Part shown: in pieces, positions 50,549 to 64,000 of the stretch
How positions within the stretch are numbered: position 1 is the stretch's first letter
Layout of the letters: the number at the start of each line of letters is the position of its first letter
Origin: Phallusia mammillata
Taxonomy: Eukaryota; Chordata; Ascidiacea; Phlebobranchia; Ascidiidae
Assembly (NCBI GenBank): GCA_003260075.1
Contig: QLIY01000012.1
Location: 64,811 to 128,810, forward strand
Reading direction: 5' to 3'
DNA: 64,000 bases
Made by a program: the position numbers and the translations under genes
The notes under the pieces: model-generated
Databases searched by the model: none
Told to the model about the DNA's origin: nothing
The model's input: only the letters and a program-made list of their open reading frames with translations

Positions 50549-51012
50549 CAGGGAGTCGAACCGGAACTGAACCCGAACCCGCGAACCGGTTTGAGCGGTT
50601 AATTTCATTAAACCCGAACCGAACCCGAACCTAAAAACCCGAACCGGAACCGAACCAGTAAAAAATGCAGTTTTTTTATATTTTGTGATTTTTAAACAGC
50701 GCATTGAAGGATACACGACATAACACTTATAGGGCGTGTCAAAACTAACAGTGCACGGGCAAAATTCTTGTGGAGTTCTTGTGGAGAAGGCCGGGTAGAT
50801 GATGGGTAGAATTAAATTTAAACGAATAAAAATTTGAACCGGTTTAAAAACCGCAAACCGGTTTGGACCGGATAATTTGCCCAAACCGGAACAAAACCCG
50901 AACCCGCAAATATACATTTTTAAAAACCTGAACCGAACCCGAACCCTTAAAAACAAAACCAAGTGAACCCGAACCGAACCTGAACCCATTTGACAAGCGG
51001 TTCGACTCCCTG
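50549..51012. mobile_element. hAT-type MITE rich in CCGAACCC repeats, exact 8-bp target duplication
   Basis: The termini CAGGGAGTCGAACCG and CGGTTCGACTCCCTG are exact inverted repeats, flanked by CTTTCAAG at 50541-50548 and 51013-51020. The 464-bp body has many AACCCGAACC/GAACCGG units clustered near both ends, like the subterminal transposase-binding repeats of hAT elements. No coding capacity. Confidence 0.88.
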
Positions 51013-51172
51013 CTTTCAAGGCCCAACGCAGATTTGGGGAGCTTACCCAGTGGTTGGAACTAACAGTAAGGTTTTTTGAAAAAAATAATACTGAATGTTA
51101 CCTGAAACTCCTAAACATCGTGAGAATCGGGCAATATTACGGCATTAGCTCATCTTTAATGTTTAAATAAAT

Positions 51173-51323
51173 CAATAGTTCTTGACATAAAGTGCGAGAC
51201 CAGTTCCCAATGGGTTCTAAAATGCTGGATCATTATGAAAATATAACACGGGGTTCGAGAACTTGTTGCCTTGTTGGTGAAGTTAACGGGGGTACCGACA
51301 ACTACAGAGGTTAAGAACCACTG
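51173..51323. mobile_element. Possible short hAT-like MITE
   Basis: The left CAATAGTTCTTGAC and right GAGGTTAAGAACCACTG ends are imperfect inverted repeats of the hAT type. The flanking duplication is weak. Confidence 0.4.
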
Positions 51324-51334
51324 AATTAAACTAT

Positions 51335-51785
51335 TAGTAGTGATGTACCAAATCGGCGAAATTTCGATTCGACCGAAACCGAATATTCGGCGGTTTTGCC
51401 GAATCAGCCGAATCATTCATGACTTCACGCAAAGTCGCATGCTAAGCGTTTGACTTGAAAACATTAGTTTTTTTCCCACGCAATTGGTGCAAAATAGTTG
51501 TGTTTCGTCCCCTATCAATTCTGTGGGGTTGAACATTGCCTTGATCATGATTTCCACCCCAACAATGATTTTTTGTCTGCAGTGGGAAAAACGATAATGT
51601 GTCAAAATATATAATAATTGAGGCGATTTTCGTTGGTACTAAGCAAAAAAGACGAGTTTAACGCTTTAAATGTGCGTTTGTAAAAGATTCGGTTTCGGCC
51701 AAATCGCATCAACAAATTATTCGGCCGAAACCGAATCTTTGGAAAAGTTAAATTCGGCAAACAGAATATTCGGTAATCTCTACTA
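51335..51785. mobile_element. MITE with ATTCGGCCGAAACCGAA subterminal repeats
   Basis: It begins TAGTAGTGATGTACC and ends GGTAATCTCTACTA, imperfect inverted repeats. Both ends carry several copies of CGAAACCGAAT/ATTCGGC. TAGTGATGTACCGAAT-type termini are common in hAT-related elements. No clear target duplication was seen. Confidence 0.6.
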
Positions 51786-52815
51786 TGTAGTACATTTTTC
51801 GTTGGCTGGTGCACATTGTCTGTTCTTGCCCGGCCTATTCCAAGGTCAAAACAACGTATGCAACAACAAGCGGACATTTAAATTATCTGTTGTCCTAGAC
51901 GCAGTCGCTCGATAGACAAAGATGGAAACAAAGGAACATTTGTGAAATGTTTTGAAACGGTATTATAACACAAAAAAAATTCAAAAATAAATGGGCGACT
52001 TTTCACAACATATACATTAGGTTTTCTTTTGCGAAAATGGAAACTTAAAAACTCGATGAAAAGTTACAAAAAACATACCAACAGTGGAACACACTGGATA
52101 ACTCAACCACCGAATACGATGAACATTCACAACTAGGATAACGATGTTAGGTATGGTAACGGTGTTACAATGAGTAAATTGCACATATTAAGACGATATG
52201 GAGCATTAAAACACGAGTACAGACATACTTTAGTGTTGAGGGTCGTTTTTAACTGTTGCTAACATAATAGATGTGTATTATTAACCAGACGATCGCCCGC
52301 TATTACACATAGTTGGGCCTAGTTGAAGTTACAAAATGGTGCAGCAAAGTAGCATATTTGGTACACTTTCTATTGCACGAATCACTAAAATTATTGCTTT
52401 GTGTGATACTTTTGCTTCGTAGACAATGAACGAAACAGACGATTTACGCCAAAAATGTGCTCATAAGAAATAAGCATGTCATCAAAATTTTGCGTCTAGT
52501 TGCATTTTTATTTTGTTTCAGTTTACTGATGGCTGATTTCTGGAAACAAAAGTTATGAAATAATAAAGGTGCTATATTGACCAATGATTTTCCCCTTAAT
52601 AGCGATCAAAACGCTAAATTGAAAAAATACAAACCATGCATGAAACAAATGAAAAGAGAAATTTTTGAAACATGAGTTGACTGGAAGGTGCAAATTCATC
52701 ACTGTGGAAAAAGACAAGTGGAAAGGTTCACAAGAAACAAACGGAACTCACAACGAACCCAATAGGACAGCAAATACAGGTTGAAAGCAAAAGAAAACAT
52801 GTCGAACTGTGTTGG
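51786..52815. other. Interval between transposon cluster and Rab4 3' end
   Basis: About 1 kb of AT-rich sequence. The right part is probably the Rab4 3' untranslated region: a minus-strand AATAAA lies at 52507-52512, about 300 nt after the Rab4 stop. No exon recognised. Confidence 0.45.
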
Positions 52816-55295
<2,480 letters not shown>

Positions 55296-56775
55296 GATCA
55301 AGAGGTTAAAATTTCTTTGATAATAAAGTGCAAATAAATAGTAAACATGGATAATATTGTAAAGTTCCCTTAAGTCTTTTAAAGCAACATTTGCAATGTA
55401 ACAATTACAAAAACAAACACAGTAACCTAATTATTTATGATAAACTTGTCAAAGTTTTAATTTGTGTGATTTGTTATGGTTTTTGTTAATGTTATTCAAG
55501 ATGATAAACTGTTAACTGTGGGGTACCTGTCTTATTATGCAATTCAGCTGAATTTATAGTCAAACATTTCCCTCCGTTAATACAAACAAAAGTAAACACA
55601 AAGACAATTGCATTAAAATAATGATAAATATATCGTTATCAAACAAATTGAGGCAGATTTTGGTCTTGGCAAAACCGCTTTTTCTAAATTATTTATTTTG
55701 GATTTTAATTTTGAAAGTTATTCACTACCTTCCAAATATCAACATTTTTACAAAAACATTTACGCCAATCTTTACAACTAGTCAACTACCAATAACAAAT
55801 CACAACAAAATCAACAAATCTTGTACCGCTATCGGTTAGGTCAAAATCAATTTTAGCAAAAAAAAAAAACTTTGTGCATGACTGATTACAAGTGCACAAA
55901 ATATTTCAGTTTAAATTCACAGACAACGCTACTGAAAGTCGCAGAAGCATGGGAGCTAGTGAAAATAAAACAAATACAATCAAAAACTAAATGGGAAATA
56001 TATAGTTAAAACATGTTTAAAAAAAGGAAAACATATTGTCAAAAACACGCTTTCGTGAACCGATGTATTTTAAGTTGTATAGGCTATTTAGATGAGAAGA
56101 TAACTTTCTTGTATAATTATTTGTTCCGTAACTGACATGTTGTTTACAATAGTTTTTTTTTTGAAGAAGCAGCTTTTTCACTGATGTAATTATTCAACTT
56201 GGATTTTTTGCAAAAATACAACGCCTGGGGCAGAACACGTGTATATGCTAAGTAACATGAAGCGCATACTTTTTTTTCTTTGTCATATTCGGAGTGAGCA
56301 TTTGGTAAGCACCCACGCATATCAAAGTGTCAGTGAGAACAGGACCGACATATTCAGATTCTAAGCGCAGTTATTCTGTGTATTGCGGAGACTATATTGT
56401 ATGAAGTAACTTAGGCAATAGTGGTGCAATCAACCATCTTGGAATTTTGTTGTAAAAGACATCGCCTAGGGCTGAGCACAATTAAGTTACATAAAGCGAA
56501 AGCGTTTCGTTCTTGTCACATTCAGATGGTAACAGTTGGTAAGCACACACGGATAAGAAAGTTACGTAGAAACATGGGCGATTCAACGAATTCTGGCGAT
56601 CTCGCAAAAGCATATCGCTACACTACATGAGGCTTGCAGAGTTGCTAATGTTCTGTCGGTGATAATTTGCCTAATGAGCCTGTCTAATAAGATTAAATAA
56701 ACGCACAGAGGACCGAAATACTTTCCTTTTTTATAGGTTAGGTTCCGAAACATTTTTGGTAGGATTTAAGCAAGC
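55296..56775. other. Shared upstream region of Rab4 and the monooxygenase gene
   Basis: About 1.5 kb, AT-rich, between two divergently transcribed genes, so both promoters probably lie here. No exon or clear core promoter was recognised. An acceptor-like TTTTTTATAG lies near 56735 upstream of the monooxygenase ATG. Confidence 0.45.
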
Positions 56776-58985
56776 ATGGCAATGAAGGAAGTTTTAATAC
56801 TTTCCATATATTTTCTGTCAATTTTTGTGTTGACGACCGTCGGCGGCGATTTTGTTCCATCTGAAATATATCGGCGCATGGACTATTTAGACAAAAGAAA
56901 GGAAGTCAAGCTTTTTTGGAAGTTTGACGAAATTCACATTACCTTTGAGGTAGGCATTTTATTTTTGTGACGTTTTGCCGAAAATAAACTATGAAAGCTG
57001 AAATACGAAAAAAAAAAGGACAAATTTAAATCCAATCTAATAAACGACGCCTGACGATTTGTGTTTCGCCTTTTTTAATTGGTGCTTTCCTGCCTGGCAC
57101 TGTACAAGAGCGGTTGTAAAAAGTACAATAATATTGTTAACTACATAGTGTTATTGTGTTGATAGTCAACCTTTTTTTACTCGAGAGGGCAAATTTATTG
57201 CAAATATCGGAAAAAGCCTTTTTATTTCTAAGAGTAATTTTGCAAAAATTACACCATGATGATAGATAAAAACAACTTAACAAAGTTACAAGAAACGTGG
57301 TTTTCCAAAAGGGGTTCAAAAGTCCTTAAAACCGGCTGCGAGTATCTTAGTGTAGAAGAGTACCCATAAAGGGGTTGCTGACAGCTGAATTTAAGTAAAT
57401 ACAAGCTGAAGAAGAAATTGGTAAATTGCTCTTGTTGTCGTTTTTTTGTTTGTTTCCAGGTTCATGTGAAAACCACAGGATGGGTTGGACTAGGATTTTC
57501 CCCCAAAGGAGGAATGAAAAATGCCGACATTATGATAGGATGGGTATCGGACGGGAAAGTCACGATTTCTGTGAGTATTTTCTTGTTTTCTTGTCCACAG
57601 TATTTTCAGAAAACTTGAATCAAAGATACACACAAATACATGGCCGGGACAGACAAACTATTGGGCCAACAAACATATTAGCCTATAGTGATTTCTTATC
57701 CTTGAATGCTTGCACCTCTTACGGGCACGAGATTTGACCGCTGGGGGATGCGAGTTCCTAAATCATTTTGGTCATGAAAAACTGTTATTTTGCGGAAAGT
57801 AGAAAATGGGATGCCGACCAAGGAAAAGGATAACAACTACTTAATTAAATTGATTAAGATTTATTTAATCTGTCTTGAACGTTTTGGTAATGTTTTAAGC
57901 TGTTGCAAAAATATTTGTTTTTTCCAAGTTGTGTTTAAATGTCATAAGTTTTGTTTTAAGGATCGGCATGGACCAATGTTTGGAAACGGTTTTCCAGATT
58001 TGGACGCTGATCAAAATATTGAAACTTTCGACGGCAGAGAGTGCAATGGAGTGACAATGATCAAATTTAAACGAAAGTTAAAAACATGTGATCAAGATTA
58101 CGATCAAACTATAGGAGTAAGTGACAAATTATTTTCTAAACCTGTATTAACGTTTTAAAGCAAAATGAAATAGTTTCATTTGGCTCAAACCATTTTTGAA
58201 AAATCTTTTCTAATTTTTTCAGGAAGACACAATCAGACTTATCTATGCATTTGGACTCTCAGATCCAGTAAACGACACCCTTTCGATAAGTGACATGCAC
58301 GCTTTTTCCAACAGAGGTACCAAGATTATTATTTTCTTATTACCATAGAACTAAATAAGTCCCAAAAGTAACTAATTTACATATCATACGATTTTAAGTG
58401 AAAAGGTACACCTTAAGCACGCACCAATGCCGAAACTAAACCCTCCTGAAAAATCTTTGTATCTGATAAAAAGTAAACCTTGTAATGTAGTATTGCTTTT
58501 TATTAAAGACTATGTCGCAATTGAAAAAGTGTATGAAAACGATTCAATCCTAATTTAATTTTATTACTAAACTTTGCAACAACAGTTGTCACGTGAAGTT
58601 GATGAAAGATGTACCTGTATTTTGTAGGTAGTAAATCTGCGGTTCTTCTCAGTGGCTCAATCGCCCCACCAGTATACGCAAACGAACGTCACTACTCATT
58701 TGACATACTGAACAACGGTACAGACATTCCCACACAAGAAACGTTTTACAATTGCCGACTCATCAAGTTGCCCATTTTAACAAAAAAGCATCATATTATC
58801 AAGGTAAAATTTCAATGCAACTTCCACTATTTTAGTTTTTTTGTCCTTTAGATTTTCTTAATTGGGATAAGTGTTATATTAAACTCAAGTCAAAATTGTT
58901 TGCATTGCCACTATATCACATGTCATCGTTAAACGGTTTCGTAAAACAGCAAGAACACCAAACAAAAAGGGGTTTTCGTCTTATA

Positions 58986-59076
<91 letters not shown>

Positions 59077-62041
59077 TTGTCCTTATTTCTAAGAAATGTC
59101 CTTATTTGTGACTTGAGTCCTTTTTTTGTCTTATTTTCAACAATTGCTAGTCAAATCCTTGCTGCAAGCATAAGTAAACCTAGACCTGAGCTGTTGTAAG
59201 ATGCACGAAGTATTTTTTCTAACCCAGGAGTTGCTTGAACAGATTGGCCAAATCATTGCATATGATATGTCATGACTTGCATAAAAGCAAAGATTTGTTC
59301 AAAAACGTTTGTTTCGTTTCGTATGAAAATTTTTTCGTTCGTCCTTATTTGGGGTTTTAAGTCGATGGCAACCCTGATTATAATGTATGGCGACTTACAC
59401 AATGCTTCGTTGTGGCTTTCGTTTAAAACACATTTAAAACAAATCGTACACACTTCTTGTTCATGTGTTTAAGAATAAAAAAAACAGTCGCGTTTGTTGT
59501 GTTTCTTGTATAGATGGAACCGTTGGTTGACGAGAAATTTATTGATAATGTTCACCACATTGTCATCAACAGATGTGGAAAACCCCCGGTAAGTCTATAT
59601 CTATAGACATTATTTAAAGGAAAACCGCGCGATGGGCCTAATCTATAAAAAACCATCAAACACTATCAATGTGTGAGAACCATATGTTTTTGCCCTTTAA
59701 AACGATCATTGGTTGTAAAATAATTTTAAGCGGTAGATCTAATGCATTTATTGCCTTAATAGTAAGTTTGAAAAAATATGGCAAATTTAATCATTTTACT
59801 AGCTCTGGTGACGAACAATTTGCTTTAATTTATGTGTTGGCATCTTTGTTCTTTTGTGTCAGAATGACAGCTTGGTGGGAAGCAACGTTGAATGCTACGG
59901 AGACAAAGCCCCCGGGGATTGCAATTATATTATAGCTGGCTGGGCGGTCGGAGGAGGGGTACGATTTATGCTCCGCTGAAAAAAAACATTTGTTGTCGGG
60001 TGATTTATTTGCTGTTCATAATTCGTCCCGACTTTTGTTAGGACTTTTACTTCCCCGAAGACGCCGGTTTGCCGCTCGGTACACCTGATTCCCCGACATA
60101 CGTTGTGATTGAAACGCATTACGACAATCCAATGGGAATAGGTATAAGAAGTGATATTCAAAAAATAAATAAGTAAATAAATAAACCTATTATGCCGATT
60201 GATGGCTCAATCCAATAAAAATTAATGAAGCGTCTTACAAATACGTTTAGAAATCCGCGACTTTTCTGGTTTCCGCATCCACTACACACCAGATCTTCGC
60301 AAACACGATGCTGGTACGTTGACAGTCGGCCACATTACCACCGGTTTCGAGCTGGTGATTCCGCCAAAACAAGATAAATTTACAGTGCTTGGACAATGTG
60401 ATGCGGAATGTCTTGCCGCGGTAAACTGCTGCTTATCATTGAATCTGGAGGTCGAAAATTTAAGGTGAACATTTTCTTTTTTGATCAGGGTATGGAAGCA
60501 GCTGGACTCGACAACATAACGCTGTTTGCAACTTTCCCGCACACTCATTTGGCGGGGAGGTCTATCAGAACGAGACATATCAGGTTGGCTTTATAACCCC
60601 TTTCACACATACATACAGTAAAAAAAGCTTGCCATAATATTCGTGGAATTATGTTCTTCAGAAATGGAACTGAGCTACCTTTAATTGCCAAAGACGATTC
60701 ATACGATTTCGATTACCAGGAAACCCGAGCCCTAACAAAATACAGAGTCGTTCAAAAAGGAGATACCTTGATAACACAGTGCACATACTCGACTGCTTAC
60801 AACACAAAAACAACTTTCGTTAGTCGATAGTTTTCTAATAAACATTACTGTTGATTTGAGCTAAATTAGGTTTTGTGTAGCTAAATATGGTAAAGGTCTT
60901 GTATATTTAAACTACTATTTTCCTGCCCCTTACAAATTTGCTTCAGTGTAGTTAAATATCAACGAAGTGTTAATAAGATGACTTCAGAAAAACTTTTTGC
61001 TTAAAATATTTGTTTTTGCAGGGTGGGTTAGGTACGAGCAACGAAATGTGCCTAACATTTTTGTATTACTACCCTTATATACCAGTAAAGCTGTGCATTG
61101 GCTCACCTAGTGCCACTTTTAATGCATTGGCAACTATTGTTCCATTCTACAGTGTCAGGTAGGTCAACGTTTTTTTTTAACTGGCTGTAGTTATAAAACA
61201 TTACGTTGTAATGTAATATGCACAAATCGGTAATTAGCTGCACTTTATCGATTTTGGTAATAGTTCTCCTTAATTTTTTTTTTTTTTTTGGAAAAGCAGT
61301 CTACCTTAAACCACATGCCTCACTTTTGTATTGTATGTATTTATCAGCTACAAAAAGATAACAACCGGAATGTCAAATATGTATGACCTTGTTATCACAT
61401 CGCCAGGCCGTTTTTACAACGAAACTCTTGGAGACGCCATGAATCAGGTAAGGACAAATCTGCTAAATGTAATATTAATCAGTCGTAATAGTTTTTGAGG
61501 ATTAATTTCGCTTTACCTGCCTTTATGATAGAGCATTATATAATGCATTGCTCATTTTTGTTTTTAGAATATTTTTATTATAATAAGTTATCACTTGTTA
61601 CAATTTTTATTTGAGATTTCACAACAGTTCTACAGCCAATATCTGCCTTCTTTTTTTCTAACATTTCCGTTCTGTTTTTAGATTGATTGGACAAAGCCCA
61701 TCGTTGACAGCTACAATCAGCAAATTCGAAAGGGCAAACAAAGACAGCACTGCGGCTCGTTTGAGCAAACTAACATAGAAGTAAGTATGAATAGGTCTGA
61801 AAAAAATTCTTCAAACCGTTTTTTTTTACATTGTATTGTCGTAAACATAAACGCTATTCACTCATACAACCTACAAACTGTAACTCTTTTTCAGCGAGAT
61901 CGCCTTGTGGATCTTGTTAACATTGCTTCTCCATACGTGGAGAGCGAAAAAAGCTGCACACCAAGTGGTGATAGTTTGAACGTTGATGTCATGGCCGCTG
62001 AGTGTCCATCTTCGGACGGCAGTGGTGTCCAAATGCCGTAA
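56776..62041 (+). CDS. DBH-like copper monooxygenase (MOXD1 family)
   Basis: Member of the copper type II ascorbate-dependent monooxygenases, the family of dopamine beta-hydroxylase; MOXD1 proteins hydroxylate an unknown substrate in the secretory pathway. Fifteen exons: 56776-56949, 57460-57570, 57961-58116, 58223-58316, 58628-58803, 59514-59588, 59863-59958, 60042-60141, 60251-60420, 60489-60583, 60662-60818, 61022-61152 (or 61159), 61348-61447, 61682-61780 and 61895-62041, about 626 residues (human MOXD1 613). A signal peptide (residues 1-24) precedes a DOMON domain (TTGWVGLGFSPKGGMKNADI). CuA-type histidines are in VHHIVINRC, the CuB motif is HTHLAGRSIRTRH, and the likely methionine ligand lies in SNEMCLTFLYYYP. 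HYDNP is also conserved. No C-terminal membrane segment is seen, so the protein is probably secreted. The junction after exon 12 keeps frame only with the weaker donor at 61152; the consensus donor at 61159 breaks it. The upstream ATG opens directly into the signal peptide. Confidence 0.92.
58990..59096. repeat. Poly-C tract of about 107 nt
   Basis: A single uninterrupted run of C in the intron between monooxygenase exons 5 and 6. It is far longer than expected for a natural C tract and resembles the shorter homopolymer joins in this window. No clear duplicated flank was recognised. Confidence 0.85.
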
Positions 62042-62884
62042 AGAACAAACGTTGAAGATGCTACATGTTGGATAGTGGATTTTATATTTTGTTGCATTTT
62101 CTGCATATTTGATTTGATTTACTTGCTTGTACAAAATACGATGCGCAGTAGTATGATAAGATTTTTATGTAGGCTTCATGCAAGTCGAAACAAACAACCA
62201 GTTGCATAGATTAGGATTGCAAGTTAGTTTAATGATCGTTAACAAAGTTGTTTTGTTAAATGTCAAGGTGTCGGCAACAAAAAAATATTTTCAGTTTTGC
62301 CCGAAACCAAAATCTTTTCGGCACAAAACTTCGAAGTTATCATGCTAGTAAGTAGATTTTTTGCCAATTCGCTACATTATGAGCTCTCAGGGATTGTTTG
62401 AGGATAGCCACACATACAAAAATTGAACGAATTGTCCAACCGTGTCCTGTGGTTTAACGTCTCCCCAGAATTTTTATTCGGAAACACTTGAGCAACGAAG
62501 CGTACAATTGCAAGAACAATATGACCCAGTCTACGATAATGTATGTACAATTGTGAAATGTGAATCTATTCTTGTTTACGAATAGTTTAATTTTTGTACT
62601 TGGTTGGAATTGGAAGGAAAGGTTTGTGTAAAGTAGCTGTTTGAAAGCAACTTTCGCATATCATAAAACGTGAGTTTTTAAAAGAAAGTTGTTTTTTAAA
62701 CGAACAACCTACTCTTGTATGCCTGTGGCCACTGTGCACTGGATCCTAGTATTTTCAAGTTTAGTTTATGGTCTTTAAAATAAAGAGATTTAAAAGTTAA
62801 TTATTCTTTAAAGGTCCAGCATCTGCATGGAAATAGTATGGCATAACATAATTTATTAAGATTCTGTGTTAATTTTTCACAAAA
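62042..62884. other. Interval between monooxygenase gene and aftiphilin-like gene
   Basis: 843 bp holding the monooxygenase 3' untranslated region and the presumed promoter of the next gene. AT-rich; no exon or RNA gene recognised. It is too long for the nearly abutting spacing typical of tunicate operons. Confidence 0.45.
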
Positions 62885-64000
62885 ATGACTGATCACATTT
62901 TCCCCATCATTTCAACCACTCCTCCTCCACTCGATTTTGATGATGAGGAGGATGACTTCACTGATTTTGCAGCGGCACAAAACCATTGGGTCACTGAAAC
63001 TAGTGAAGACTTTACAGACTGTCCTTTACCTGAAGTGAGGGACTCTCCTTTAGACTCACCAGTTAAAATAGCTCATTTTAAAAATGGTGAAGATACGTTC
63101 AAAAATGATCATCAGAATGAAACAATATTATTCCCAGAACCTGGTAATTATACTCAAGCCCCAGGTCTGTTTTTTAATGATCACAAACCTCCTAAGACTG
63201 ATAACCACATTACTGAGCCTATTGCCAATTCAGCTAAAAATGGAATTGTTCCCCCGCTTGAAAAATCAGATTTTTCAGACTTAACCTCATTTCAAAATAA
63301 TTTTGATGAATCTGTGGAAAGTGAGAACAATCTTCAAGAAAATTGTGGTATGCCACAAAACGAGGAGTTTGGTCTGAAACAAACCAACACTGAGTCTAAT
63401 GTTTCAAATGGAACACAAAGCTCATCAGGGAGTGAATATGAAGAATCACAACCAGATTTGCCAGAGTCAGAGCAAAAGGAGGGTCCAGTTATAGAAATGA
63501 ACAAATTCAATGAATCATCAGATGAAACAAACTATGAACATAACACTACTGAACAAGATCTCAAAAATGACTCTGACATTGTCAAAACTGATTCTTCAAA
63601 TACAGAACTATCGGAGAAATTTTATTCTGCTAACGATTTGTCAGACATGGCAATGAAAACTACCAATGCTAATGAAAATTATAAAACTGACATCCCAACT
63701 GAGGTGGAATCTATGACAACATTGGATGAAGAACCTCAAGTTGTTTTGCCTTGTGAAAACGAAGGAATAACTTTGGACTTAAGTAATAGGATAAACTCCT
63801 CAAAGTCACAGTCTAGCGAGGAAAATAATGAATCTGTGACATTACACCACAATAGTGAATCTGACGATGAAGATGAGTTTGCAGATTTTGCTAGCTTTGA
63901 TAAGCCATCAAGTACAGCAAATGTAGATACCACTGCTTCAGGTTCAAACAACATTAGTTTTTCTGCATTTACACTACCTGAACCTTTAAAAACGAAGGTA
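62885..64000 (+). CDS. Probable aftiphilin-like clathrin accessory protein, 3' partial
   Basis: An uninterrupted frame of 372 codons runs from ATG at 62885 to the window end; the last bases, AAG then GTA, may be a splice donor. The protein is acidic, Ser/Asn-rich and low in hydrophobics, so probably disordered. It opens MTDHIFPIISTTPPPLDFDD and continues EEDDFTDFAA. Further acidic-phenylalanine motifs follow: EDFTD, SDFSDLTSF and DEFADFASFD. The xxPPPLDxxxEDDDxFxDF opening and DxFxDF motifs are the pattern of aftiphilin, which binds AP-1/AP-2 ears and clathrin in trans-Golgi and endosome trafficking. The conserved clathrin-binding part would lie outside the window. Alternatives are another adaptor-ear-binding protein such as a gamma-synergin relative. 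The assignment rests on the N-terminal pattern only. Confidence 0.62.
   Translation, partial: MTDHIFPIISTTPPPLDFDDEEDDFTDFAAAQNHWVTETSEDFTDCPLPEVRDSPLDSPVKIAHFKNGEDTFKNDHQNETILFPEPGNYTQAPGLFFNDHKPPKTDNHITEPIANSAKNGIVPPLEKSDFSDLTSFQNNFDESVESENNLQENCGMPQNEEFGLKQTNTESNVSNGTQSSSGSEYEESQPDLPESEQKEGPVIEMNKFNESSDETNYEHNTTEQDLKNDSDIVKTDSSNTELSEKFYSANDLSDMAMKTTNANENYKTDIPTEVESMTTLDEEPQVVLPCENEGITLDLSNRINSSKSQSSEENNESVTLHHNSESDDEDEFADFASFDKPSSTANVDTTASGSNNISFSAFTLPEPLKTKV

Overview
This is animal nuclear DNA. Every recognisable gene is split by many short GT-AG introns, there are no bacterial-style operons, and the non-coding DNA is full of short transposon relics. The proteins are animal-type (goosecoid, stonin, Rab4, a DBH-like monooxygenase, WDHD1). 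Compact introns of roughly 70-1300 bp, AT-rich DNA, high apparent heterozygosity and the dispersed elements suggest an invertebrate chordate, most likely an ascidian tunicate. That organism call is inference; no species-diagnostic sequence was found.

Layout. (1) 1-16142, plus strand: most of WDHD1/AND-1/Ctf4, beginning inside its WD40 domain and ending at its stop codon. (2) 16143-22161: gene-poor DNA. (3) 22162-27562, plus strand: a complete four-exon goosecoid homeobox gene with a 4.4 kb first intron. (4) 27563-37629: a second gene-poor stretch of about 10 kb. (5) 37630-49186, minus strand: a stonin-type endocytic adaptor in 15 recognised exons; one junction is unresolved. (6) 52816-55295, minus strand: a complete seven-exon Rab4. 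(7) 56776-62041, plus strand: a complete 15-exon DBH-like monooxygenase (MOXD1 family). (8) 62885-64000, plus strand: the first exon of a probable aftiphilin-like protein, running off the window.

Themes. Stonin, Rab4 and the aftiphilin-like gene all act in clathrin/endosome trafficking and lie within about 26 kb, although they are transcribed in different directions. Goosecoid is a transcription factor flanked by gene-poor DNA and next to a housekeeping gene whose last intron is unusually long, a layout typical of developmental regulatory domains. I recognise no novel system. The most notable structural signal is technical: repeated near-identical blocks joined by poly-G, poly-C or N, which look like unmerged haplotypes or contig ends and which interrupt or duplicate gene parts, including one WDHD1 exon. 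Several hAT-like miniature transposons have clear terminal inverted repeats, and three have exact 8-bp target-site duplications.
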